DNA of 64,000 nt from Microplitis mediator (lineage: Eukaryota > Arthropoda > Insecta > Hymenoptera > Braconidae): assembly GCF_029852145.1 (NCBI RefSeq), contig NC_079977.1, positions 9,785,640-9,849,639 on the forward strand. The letters are read 5' to 3'. Shown piece by piece: positions 47,178-56,109 of the stretch. How positions within the stretch are numbered: the first letter of the stretch is position 1; each line of letters starts with the position of its first letter. A model generated the notes under the pieces. It was given only the letters and a program-made list of their open reading frames with translations. It ran no database searches and had not been told where the DNA came from. Made by a program: the position numbers and the translations under genes.

Positions 47178-48599
47178 TGTTATGTCCAAATAATTTTTTT
47201 TTATGTTAATAATTATTTAAAATAATTATTTCTGAGCTCCTCTTTGAAAAGCGCGCGAAAACGCAGCGTCAGCTTTTTCACCTTTTTATGCGGCAAAGAA
47301 TAGTGGGAAGATACCTGCAATAAGTTTAACGAATAAATAATAAACTGTCGTCACTTTCCACCAATGACAATGATTATAAATTCCCCATCAAATTACCAAT
47401 CAAAGTTTATAAAAAGCCTGAGCACCCATAGCTCAGGGCTAGTCGGTTCTTAAAACTTACGGTCCGCGAATATTCGAACGTCGAAATTTCGTGCACTCTT
47501 ATTGCAGGATTCCGCCCTAGGCGTTGAAAAGTCAATAAGAGGATTTTTAATATTTTCAATATAAACCTTATTGCAGGAATCCGTTTCGGCGTTGAATAAT
47601 CAATAAGGCATTTCTTAATTTATCTAGACTAATTCTTATTGCAGGAATCCGCTACGGCGTCGAAATAATCAATAAGAAATAGTCAAAGATCGTGAATTTA
47701 TCACTAACCTTACTGCAGGAATCCGCCCTAGGCGTAGAATAATCAGTAAGGCATTTAAAACTAAAATCTTTTGTATCCAATTATTGCAGGAATCCGTTTC
47801 GGCGTTGAATAATCAGTAATTGAATTCAAACTATTATTAAAAATCCTCAAATATTGATCTAAAATTCGATCTGACGCAACTGTAGTAATCGTTCGTCTAA
47901 TACAATATTTGCCGGATTTTAAAAATCATCCGGTACGATCGAACCAGTGACGCAAATCACGTGAATTTGCGATTCCATCTCGTGCCGAGTTAATTTGCGC
48001 ATAAAACCACTTTTCGGGTGTGTAAAAGGACGCATTAAATATAAATTAAAATCTTAATAAAATAATTGTCAAGGATAAATAATCCTGTAATATAAGTAAA
48101 CTTAAAAATTGTGAAAACTAGAGTGAATAAGTGACGTTTAGTTGAAAACGTTGTAATTTGAACCATCAAAATAAAGACAAAGTTCATCACTCCAACCTTG
48201 CGGTTTTCATTCGAGAGTAGTACATAAGGTCTTATCCTATAACCCAGCCGCGCCCACTCAACCCAAATCCTAGGAGGAAGGTCAAGCGAGCTGCAACGTT
48301 CTGGAGGGGTAAAATCTGCCGTACTAGAAGAAGTTACATCGAAAGGTAGGTGAAAGAACTATTTTTCTATCATCATAAAATACTTTTGGCTTAAACAAGA
48401 GCACCAGTCTCTTCGAAGACGTTTGGGTTCTTAATTTTCGAAAAGATCCACTATAAATAGTAAATTATAGGAAGATAATTTCTTCCTCGTATTCTTTATT
48501 GTTGTCCGCACCCTCCAACCCGCTTGTCCAAAAATTACTATCGCTACCAAAGGGAGAAATCCCGGATAAATAATTAAAAATTAAGCGGCGGACATAACA
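47178..48599 (+). mobile_element. 5' LTR
   Basis: 1422 bp, TGTTATGTCC to GGACATAACA. A TATAAA (48040-48045) and an AATAAA (48170-48175) suggest transcription start and polyadenylation in the last third, so the hairpin array (47496-47822) would lie in U3 and be transcribed at the 3' end of RNAs from the 3' LTR. It ends with a segment that includes CCGCACCCTCCAACCCGC and is shared with the solo LTR. Confidence 0.93.
47496..47822 (+). repeat. Array of five structured hairpins in U3
   Basis: Five units of 43-46 nt at 47496-47541, 47566-47608, 47633-47678, 47708-47751 and 47778-47822. Outer stems differ but always pair: CTCTTATTG, CCTTATTG, TTCTTATTG, CCTTACTG and CAATTATTG with their partners; the last contains one T-G (U-G) pair. 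Inner stems are CCG/CGG or CGCC/GGCG around a 3-nt loop. Between stems, CAGGAAT and GTTGAATAAT are nearly invariant. Constant internal loops with covarying helices indicate a conserved RNA (or single-stranded DNA) structure. The same array recurs at 63027-63353 in the 3' LTR. Confidence 0.85.
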
Positions 48600-48609
48600 T
48601 AAAGAACAC

Positions 48610-48627
48610 TGGTGGCAGCGGTGGGAT
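48610..48627 (+). promoter_or_regulatory. Primer binding site, tRNA-Leu type
   Basis: TGGTGGCAGCGGTGGGAT, 10 nt after the LTR, is complementary to the conserved 3' end of tRNA-Leu (…CCCACCGCTGCCA plus CCA). Confidence 0.85.
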
Positions 48628-49151
48628 TTTCGTAATTAAAAATCCTTCTTTTTGAGCCACAGGTATCATTTTTCTTCCAATTTTGATATTAAAGGTAGAT
48701 TTGTGGTAATTTTCATATTTTCAAAATCCTAAAAATTTCAAAATTATATTTTCGTGGCATTTTTTTTTTTTTTTTTTGCAAGTGCCACACCCTGTTTTCG
48801 TGGACTTGTCACACCTTAACGGTTAGCAATTCCACGTATTGCGAACTCAGCGTTTTCTGCCCCTCAATCGAGTTGCGAAACACCTGAGTCCACAGTCCGC
48901 GACTTCGCGATCAAACCGCAAAGTCAGCGAAAAGTCAAACATCGACTTTATTGTCACAGCTTCGAGCTGTTGAAAGTAATTCTTTCTCTCTCTGTCTGAC
49001 TAAGTCAGCAATTTACATTTCGAGTTTAACGACTCATAAAATTGTCGCTTCACCAACACCTTAGGGTGTGGTCACCACCATTACTCGTAATAAACAACAC
49101 CGGAGGCGAAGAAATCTAACGCCTCCCCCAACTAACGGCTTACAAGCAGAA
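48628..49151 (+). other. Leader between primer site and gag
   Basis: No gene. AAAGGTAGAT near 48694 could serve as the splice donor for the env subgenomic RNA. A frame in phase with gag opens after TAG at 49062-49064 but has no ATG before 49152. Confidence 0.5.
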
Positions 49152-50408
49152 ATGCCCGACAATGACAGACCCATCATCCGGCTGGATGCCACTTTGCACG
49201 ATGCAAACACCCCACCAACCCAGTACGATATGGCCAAAGATCTCTATCGAGAGCTACCTAATTTCAACGGTGAAGGCCCAACTTGCGAACAAGATTTAAG
49301 AGAATTTGACGCAATCGTACGAAGCTGGTTACCATGCATCCTCCCAGACCACCATGACATGTTCGTTGCAAAAATCGCGAAGAGAATTTCGGGTCGTGCT
49401 AAGAGCATCATTGAATACACTCCGATTCACAGCGTTGAAGAACTTCTCGACGCTCTGGGAGAGAGGTTTCGCCACGGCGATCCAGCTCTTATCTGGCACA
49501 AACGTCTAGCTGCAGCGTCCCCAAAGGACGGGGAAACTATCGAAGACTTCTATTTCAGGTTACGCAAGATGATCAAAGGCCTGGAAGCTGCACTCCCGGC
49601 AGAAAATCGAGACGCCATCATGTCGCAGCAAGAAAAGGTTGCATTCGACCTCCTTTATTCCGCTTTGCCTGACCCTCCAAAATGTCTTGCGCGTCTAAAA
49701 AACCCCAGAACGCTGGAAGAGCTTTACAAAGCGATTAAAGAAGAGCGAACTCGCGAATGTTTGCGGCCTGCTCGGAAACGCGATTCTAACGAATTTTCGC
49801 GTAATTCTCATAAAGACCGTCGAGACTACGACGGAGACTATAACAGACGATACTCGAAAGACGATTATCAGAGACCTCGTCGAGATGACAACGATTACGA
49901 CGATCGTAGAGAGACTAGAGGACGAACATTCAGTTACTCTAAGAATAACCACAGACGAAGTAAATATGACACAGACGACGAAGACAGTGTAGACTCTGAC
50001 GCCAGTGCAGAGTCCGCAGACTACTTAACTTATGCTTACACCTCAAGTAAAGGGGGAGGTAGCCAGACTCGTGACGATGATTCGACTCCACGAACGTACA
50101 AGAAAAGCACTTCACGTTCTCGTACAGAAGAGCAGTTTACAGCCAGACCAAAGACTGTGACGTTTGATCCTGCTGACATAGACGCCGAAAAACTGGAGCA
50201 TCTGAAATTAAACGCTCCATGTTGCGACTGTCCGTTCTGCCCTCACCGCGATTCGAATAAATCCGCCCCAAAGAAAAACAACGACGATCATTTAAACTTA
50301 ATGGGCGCTCGACAGGCCGAGGCGACTGCGAGTATGCCCCGCGAGCCTCGCCGATCCATGAGTGCCCAGCAGAGGCTTCAGACTGCGAAGGAATTCAAAA
50401 TCCTTTAA
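49152..50408 (+). CDS. gag: Gag polyprotein
   Basis: 418 codons from the first in-frame ATG (49152); the frame opens earlier at 49065 without an ATG. It forms the virus-like particle. The capsid-like region covers about residues 30-210 (DLYRELPNFNGEGPTCEQDL onward; DGETIEDFYFRLRKMIKGLE lies in the homology-region position). Next is an Arg/Asp-rich, probably RNA-binding segment (RRDYDGDYNRRYSKDDYQ). There is no classical CCHC knuckle, only CCDCPFCPH near the C-terminus, as is common in errantiviruses. It ends at TAA 50406-50408; pol is open in the -1 frame across this point, so Pol is presumably made by -1 frameshifting. Confidence 0.85.
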   Translation: MPDNDRPIIRLDATLHDANTPPTQYDMAKDLYRELPNFNGEGPTCEQDLREFDAIVRSWLPCILPDHHDMFVAKIAKRISGRAKSIIEYTPIHSVEELLDALGERFRHGDPALIWHKRLAAASPKDGETIEDFYFRLRKMIKGLEAALPAENRDAIMSQQEKVAFDLLYSALPDPPKCLARLKNPRTLEELYKAIKEERTRECLRPARKRDSNEFSRNSHKDRRDYDGDYNRRYSKDDYQRPRRDDNDYDDRRETRGRTFSYSKNNHRRSKYDTDDEDSVDSDASAESADYLTYAYTSSKGGGSQTRDDDSTPRTYKKSTSRSRTEEQFTARPKTVTFDPADIDAEKLEHLKLNAPCCDCPFCPHRDSNKSAPKKNNDDHLNLMGARQAEATASMPREPRRSMSAQQRLQTAKEFKIL

Positions 50409-52246
50409 CGCCCGAAGCCCTCGCACTAGTAATCGGTAAAGGTCCGAGAGTCTGGATAAAATCTCCAGACCTCTTCCAGGGTGGTTGTGAAGTTCTACTG
50501 GATACAGGTTCTGACCTGAACCTCCTTTGTATCGACGCTCTGGGGGATGACACCATCGTTTACCCAGAAAACGGAGGTAAGGTGGGCGGCATAGCGACCA
50601 GCAGTATGCCAATCATCGGAACTGTGACGCTCAAGGTCTTTGAAGTAGATATTTGTTTCCAAGTAGTACCTGGATCACCTGGAGGTTACCCGGGTATCCT
50701 TGGAAACGAATTTTTCATCAAAGAACGAGCTGGCATTTCCTTTTACTGGAATACGCTGGTCCTCAAAAATCGACCTACCCGTCCTATCCCTTTCACAATG
50801 GAAGACGACCTTGAGGGAGGGTATATCCTGTCCCTGGGGACAGGCCCAAAAATATTCGATTCATGTAATTCTCTTCATGGAGAACTACAATGTTTCCTCG
50901 TGAATACAGGGGGGGATGTATGTTTAATAAATTCTTCTGCCCTTAAACCCGAAATTAGAGTGGATCGTAGTGACACGATGCTACTCCGAGGTTTAAATGG
51001 GCATCCCATGGAGACGATCGGTTCTGTCGAACTGAAAGTTTGGGGATCCAAAATTCGATTTCACGTTTGTGAGGGTAATTTACCCTTCAATGGCGTGGGC
51101 ATTTTGGGAAACAACTTCCTGAGAAAGGAACAGGCCGAAATCTCGTATCATCATCAATCTCTGAATTTATTTTCCAGACCTTCCCGACCCCTATACTTCA
51201 GCCTAGGGGTAAAGCCATCACGTTCGTACGTCATTCCACCCCGTATGCGAATGTCTGTCTCCGTACTTGTCTTGAATCCAAAAATCAGACAAGGCTATCT
51301 CCGTAAGGTTCCTCTTAAGGAAGGACTCTTAATGGGCGAAGCCGTTGTTTCTGTGGATGATGGCCAGGTGATGTGTATGGTGATCAACACGACATCGGAC
51401 CCAGCGAAAATCGAGATCGAACCTCAAATGCTTGAAGAATTCGAATTCGATCACCTCGATTCATCCGACGAATATTCCGATACTGCTGAAATTCCACCCG
51501 AAACGAACTCACTTTCTAAGCAAGAACGTGTCCACTCAATCTTTGACAAAATCCCCACTGACCACCTCAGTCGTACGGAAAGGAAACAAATCTTTCGACT
51601 TATACAGAAAAATCACGATATTTTTCACCTTCCTGGCGACCGCCTGGGACGATCTAAAAGGTTCACTTGTAGAATCGAAACCACGAGTGATACGCCAGTC
51701 CGAATCAAACAATACCGGTTTCCTCAAGAACATCGCGAGGAAATTAAGAAACAAGTCGATAATTTACTTAAACAAGGAATTATACGTAAATCAAAATCTC
51801 CGTATACTTCGCCCTTGTGGATCGTCCCTAAGAAATCTGACGCGCAAGGTAATAAAAAATGGCGAATGGTTATCGACTTCCGAAATTTGAATAAAATAAC
51901 CATCGGGGATACTTATCCCTTACCACTCATAATTGACATTCTAGATCAACTCGGTGGAGCGAAATATTTCAGCGTGTTTGATCTTGCAAGCGGTTTCCAT
52001 CAAGTACCAATGGATCCCAGGGATGCTGAGAAAACTGCGTTTTCTACCCCTGATGGCCATTGGGAATACTGCTGTATGCCATTTGGGCTTGAGTGCGCTC
52101 CAGCAATTTTCCAACGTATGATGGACTCCACTTTGAGTGGTTTAAAAGGCACCGAATTGTTCATTTACCTAGACGATTTCGTAAGTTACGCATCTTCACT
52201 TGAAGAGCACGAAGTGCGAGTGCAAAGACTCTTCAACCGCCTTTGA
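50409..52246 (+). pseudogene. pol: Pol part 1: two protease-like domains and reverse transcriptase
   Basis: Frame -1 to gag. A first retropepsin has LLDTGSDLNLL (about 50490) and GILGNEF. A second copy of the fold follows, with LVNTGGDVCLINSS (about 50902) and GILGNNF: the catalytic Asp is Asn, so it should be inactive. RT follows with WIVPKK, WRMVIDFRNLN, motif A FDLASGFHQ, FGLECAPAIFQ and motif C YLDD. The frame stops at TGA 52244-52246 and continues in the same frame with EAGLTLQPEKCKFL, so a single stop, probably CGA (Arg) to TGA, interrupts the RT thumb. Unless read through, no full Pol is made from this copy. Confidence 0.88.
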
Positions 52247-54028
52247 GAGGCTGGGCTAACTCTTCAGCCCGAGAAATGTAAATTTCTTTGCCCGGAGGTG
52301 GAATATTTAGGTCACATTATCACCAAAGATGGCGTGAAACCCGATCCAAAGAAAATTTCTTCCCTTAAAAATGCATCTCACCCCCGTAATCATACAGAGG
52401 CGCGCAAATTTATGGGATTGGCGAACTATTATAGGCGTTTCATCGAAAATTTCGCCGAAAGAGCGAAACCGATCACTGACCTTACCAGAAAAACTAAACC
52501 GTTCGTCTGGTCAGCTGATTCTCAAAAAGCTTTCGATGACATAAAGAATGCACTGTGCGAAGATTCATTCCTCGCTTATCCAGACTTTAATCGACCATTC
52601 GTACTAGCAACTAGTTCATCTGAGGTTGGCATTTCGGGTATCTTGAGCCAAGAACTCGATAACGAAGACCAAACTCCCGAAAACCCAGATGCAAATGTCG
52701 AGAAAATTGTCTCATGTACCTCTAGAGTTTTGCCAGAAACTGAAACCAGATATACACACAAAGAAAAAGAATGTTTGGCAGTTTTGTATGCGGTGCAACA
52801 ATTTCGGCCTTACCTCTACGGTAAGCCCTTCACCTTGTATACAAGTAGTCCCTGTATGTCTTGGTTGAAGGATAGCCAAACCGTTACAGAACGCCAAATC
52901 AAATGGAGATCTAAATTAAGCGAATATAAATTCTCTGTCGTTGTTCGTCATAAAATCTCCGAACAATATGCCGAAGGATTATCTTACAATCCCGAAGGAA
53001 GATCTCCGGCAGAGATTAATTCAGAAGAAACACCCATCAAAGAAGCTGTAATGTTACCGCTCAAGAAAAATTCGTGTCCTGACGACGAAGCAATAGCAGC
53101 AGTAAAACGAGGTCGAAAACCGGGAGGTAAAAATAAACCCCGTGTCAACAGCGCTCCACAACCTCGTGATACAATTGCGTCTCGTTTACGTATGAGACGA
53201 GCCACAGAACTAAACCCAAATAAGAAAAAGATAAATTACTGTGAGATAAGTACCGCCGAACCTGACGTTTCAGGGGGTATTGAAGACGACGTATTCGAAG
53301 AAAATCAACCACCCACATCATCAAAACCTCAAGCTCCAGTAGATCCGGAACCAGAACCTGAAACAAATTCGGAAGAAACAGATGAGGAGGAAGAGGAAGC
53401 AGTCCGACTCATGAACGAAGAATATCTGATGAACGAACAGGATAAAAGCTCCAGTGATCAGGGGGATGAAAATTCGCCCGAGGCTATAGATCGACAACAA
53501 TTGCGGGAAGATTTGAGAAAATCATTCGAACGTTTCAACAGAGCTCTTGAACAACGAACCGTTAATATCCCAGATAAGGAAGCGGATTGCTCTGTCCATC
53601 CAGACGACTACTACAATCCACTGCCAGTAGTCAGCCCTCAGGTGGCCAAGGAAGTCAGAGAATATCTTGAACAGAGTTATCTTCCGCACGAATACGATGA
53701 AAACGAAGACCCAGACGATTCCGAAGAAATAGAAGAGGAAGAAGAAGACGAATTTCTTCGTGAAAACGAAAGTACAGTAGAAGACGAAGATTCGAGCGAA
53801 GCCAGCTGCTCTGAACCAGAAGTCCAAGTGGAGACAAATCCAGCAACTCCACCGTTGTCGCGAGCTACCAAACTTCGCGAAAAATATTTAAGTGGTGGTT
53901 CAAGCCCATCTACTCCCATGTGGAAACACACTGTGTTGAGAGCTGCACAGAAAGAGCATAAAGGGCTGGAATACGATGACCATTCTAAAACCTTCTATTG
54001 GAATGACGATGTAGAAGCAGACAATTGA
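52247..54028 (+). pseudogene. pol: Pol part 2: RT end and RNase H
   Basis: The same frame continues with the RT connection (EYLGHIITKDGVKPDP, ARKFMGLANYYRRFI) and RNase H (FVLATSSSEVGISGILSQEL, TRYTHKEKECLAVLYAVQQF, FTLYTSSPCMSWL). RNase H has Thr-Ser where TDAS would carry the first catalytic Asp (FVLATSSSE), so this domain may be inactive or unusually diverged. A long acidic linker follows (e.g. ETDEEEEEAVRLMNEEY). A TGA at 54026-54028 interrupts; the next frame continues in phase. Confidence 0.85.
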
Positions 54029-56071
54029 AATTCTACCATCACAGCAAGACCTTCTACTTCTCAAACCTTAAACACTGAAGATTTTCCAGCTGCATCTTCC
54101 AGTATAGCACACCAGGAAACTCTCAAGCGAATGAAGGAAGTTTCTCCAAAAACTAATGAAAATGAAAAAACGTTGCTGAACGAAAACCAGCGACCCAAAT
54201 CATCAGATAAAAATTCTACAGATGATCTAACGAGGAGGGAAGAGAGCTCCTCTCAATCAAACAGATCAGAGACCACACAAGATGACGAAGCCACGGTGAT
54301 TCAAGTAGAGGTACACCAAGAACAAGACGACGGAAATGAGCAGGCAAACGAATCTGATCCTCGCCATGTGACACATCCGGAAGTTGTTGACGAACAACTG
54401 GGGGATGAGCCGGCTGTGAATGACGATTTGCCACCTAAATTTCCGAATCAAGCTCCATGGTGCGTCTTCGACCCTCCATCTTCAGACATAGCCGAAGATT
54501 TGAGTGGTCAAAACTACTCACCGCCCGAAGTTTCCTCTTTATCTAGTTCTGAATCTGACAGACCTCAGAAACTGCCTGAAAATCGAATTAAATTCAAAGA
54601 CAGTCGAGATGGAATCACGTATGTGAGAGATCACATGGTGCATTTCCTGTCTCTGGATTGCGAGATGATGAAACCAGTTTCACGTCTGTTGAGAGATCTT
54701 ACTTTCATCAATCGGGAAGACCTGAAGGTGGCTAAACCAAAAATGGGTGACGTACTTGTCACTAAATTGGGTCAATGCCTCATCTTCACTGTCTTCGTTA
54801 AGAAGAATCATTTCGAAAAAATTGATTTAACAAATTTAATTGAAGGACTACGAAATCTACGAGCATCCATGTTCAAACATGAGATTTATACGTTCCGCAT
54901 AGCGAAACAGGGGGATGACTTCGACGATTTGAACATAAAGCCTTATCTCATACAAGAGTTGGGCGATTGTCCAATCGAGGTAACTCTTTGCGAAGGAAAT
55001 ATAGAAGTTCCTGCCGAAGATTTACGCGATAAAATCATCGAAGAAAATCACTGCAGCCCTATAGCAGGCCACAAAGGTGTCGTGAAAACTTATTGGCGAA
55101 TCCGCGAGAGATTCTACTGGCCCGGCATGAAGGAAAAGATCTACAGATTTATCCAGAAATGCGAAATTTGCCAGAAAAACAAACTCACGCGAATAAAAAC
55201 TAAACAACCAATGATGATAACCGATACTCCCTTCGAGCCCTTCGAGAAAATTTCCATCGATACCGTTGGACCACTTCCAATGACCAGAAGTGGAAATGTC
55301 CATATCCTAACGATTCAGGATAACTTTTCGAAAGCCGTAACCGCGATCCCAATACCCGATATCCGATCGACAACAGTGGCTGAAGCCCTTGTCGATCGAT
55401 ATATGTGTTATTATGGGTGTCCGAGAGTCATCCTCTCAGACAAAGGTACGTCATTTACCTCGAAAATAATACAACAGCTTGCAAAAGCTTTAAAAATACA
55501 AAGATTAACGACTTCGGGTTATTACCCCCAGTCAAACGGATCCTTAGAAAGGAGCCATCAACCACTGATAGACTTTTTGCGAGTAATTTCAGATAAGTAT
55601 CCGAACTGGGATCGATATGTGGGTCTTGCTGCGTTGAGTTACAATACCAATGTGCATACTTCTACCAAATTCACTCCATTTGAGTTGATGTTTGGTCGAA
55701 GAGCTCGGTTGCCAACCCAATTCCCCGATTATTCCAGAATCGAAACTTATTCTGATTATCTTGCTGACCTTATGGGAAGATTATCAGAAGTCAGAGAAAT
55801 CGCTGCTGATTGTCTCCATAAGGCAAAACAGGACTCCAAAAGTCGTTATGATCGGCACATACATGCCAGAACCTTTAAGGTTGGTGATTTCATTTATGTT
55901 TTAAAAGAGCCAAGGAAGAATAAACTCGATGTTTATTACACCGGGCCTTATGAAATTGTCGAAATTAACGAATTTGGGAGTCTTATTTACCTGAATGACA
56001 AAGGGAACCGAAAATTGGTCAACCCTAATAAGGCTAAACCTGCTGTCGATCAAAAGGCTAAACCTTTATAA
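54029..56071 (+). CDS. pol: Pol part 3: linker and integrase
   Basis: In phase with part 2 across the TGA; the first ATG is at 54131. After an acidic linker there is a zinc-binding HHCC module (NHCSPIAGHKGVVKTYW, CEICQKN) and a D,D-35-E core (SIDTVGPLPM, LSDKGTSFTSK, then Glu in YPQSNGSLERS). The C-terminal GPYEIVEI is the GPY/F module. The final codons before TAA 56069 are intact. It inserts the cDNA. Being separated from gag-pol by two TGA codons, it depends on readthrough or trans-supply. Confidence 0.88.
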   Translation, partial: NSTITARPSTSQTLNTEDFPAASSSIAHQETLKRMKEVSPKTNENEKTLLNENQRPKSSDKNSTDDLTRREESSSQSNRSETTQDDEATVIQVEVHQEQDDGNEQANESDPRHVTHPEVVDEQLGDEPAVNDDLPPKFPNQAPWCVFDPPSSDIAEDLSGQNYSPPEVSSLSSSESDRPQKLPENRIKFKDSRDGITYVRDHMVHFLSLDCEMMKPVSRLLRDLTFINREDLKVAKPKMGDVLVTKLGQCLIFTVFVKKNHFEKIDLTNLIEGLRNLRASMFKHEIYTFRIAKQGDDFDDLNIKPYLIQELGDCPIEVTLCEGNIEVPAEDLRDKIIEENHCSPIAGHKGVVKTYWRIRERFYWPGMKEKIYRFIQKCEICQKNKLTRIKTKQPMMITDTPFEPFEKISIDTVGPLPMTRSGNVHILTIQDNFSKAVTAIPIPDIRSTTVAEALVDRYMCYYGCPRVILSDKGTSFTSKIIQQLAKALKIQRLTTSGYYPQSNGSLERSHQPLIDFLRVISDKYPNWDRYVGLAALSYNTNVHTSTKFTPFELMFGRRARLPTQFPDYSRIETYSDYLADLMGRLSEVREIAADCLHKAKQDSKSRYDRHIHARTFKVGDFIYVLKEPRKNKLDVYYTGPYEIVEINEFGSLIYLNDKGNRKLVNPNKAKPAVDQKAKPL

Positions 56072-56075
56072 AGTT

Positions 56076-56086
56076 CTCTGTTTCAG
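56076..56086 (+). promoter_or_regulatory. Splice acceptor for env RNA
   Basis: CTCTGTTTCAG, 23 nt before the env ATG, is a good 3' splice site in the place expected for the errantivirus env subgenomic RNA. Confidence 0.65.
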
Positions 56087-56109
56087 ATCCAAGGAAATAA
56101 TTTACCACC

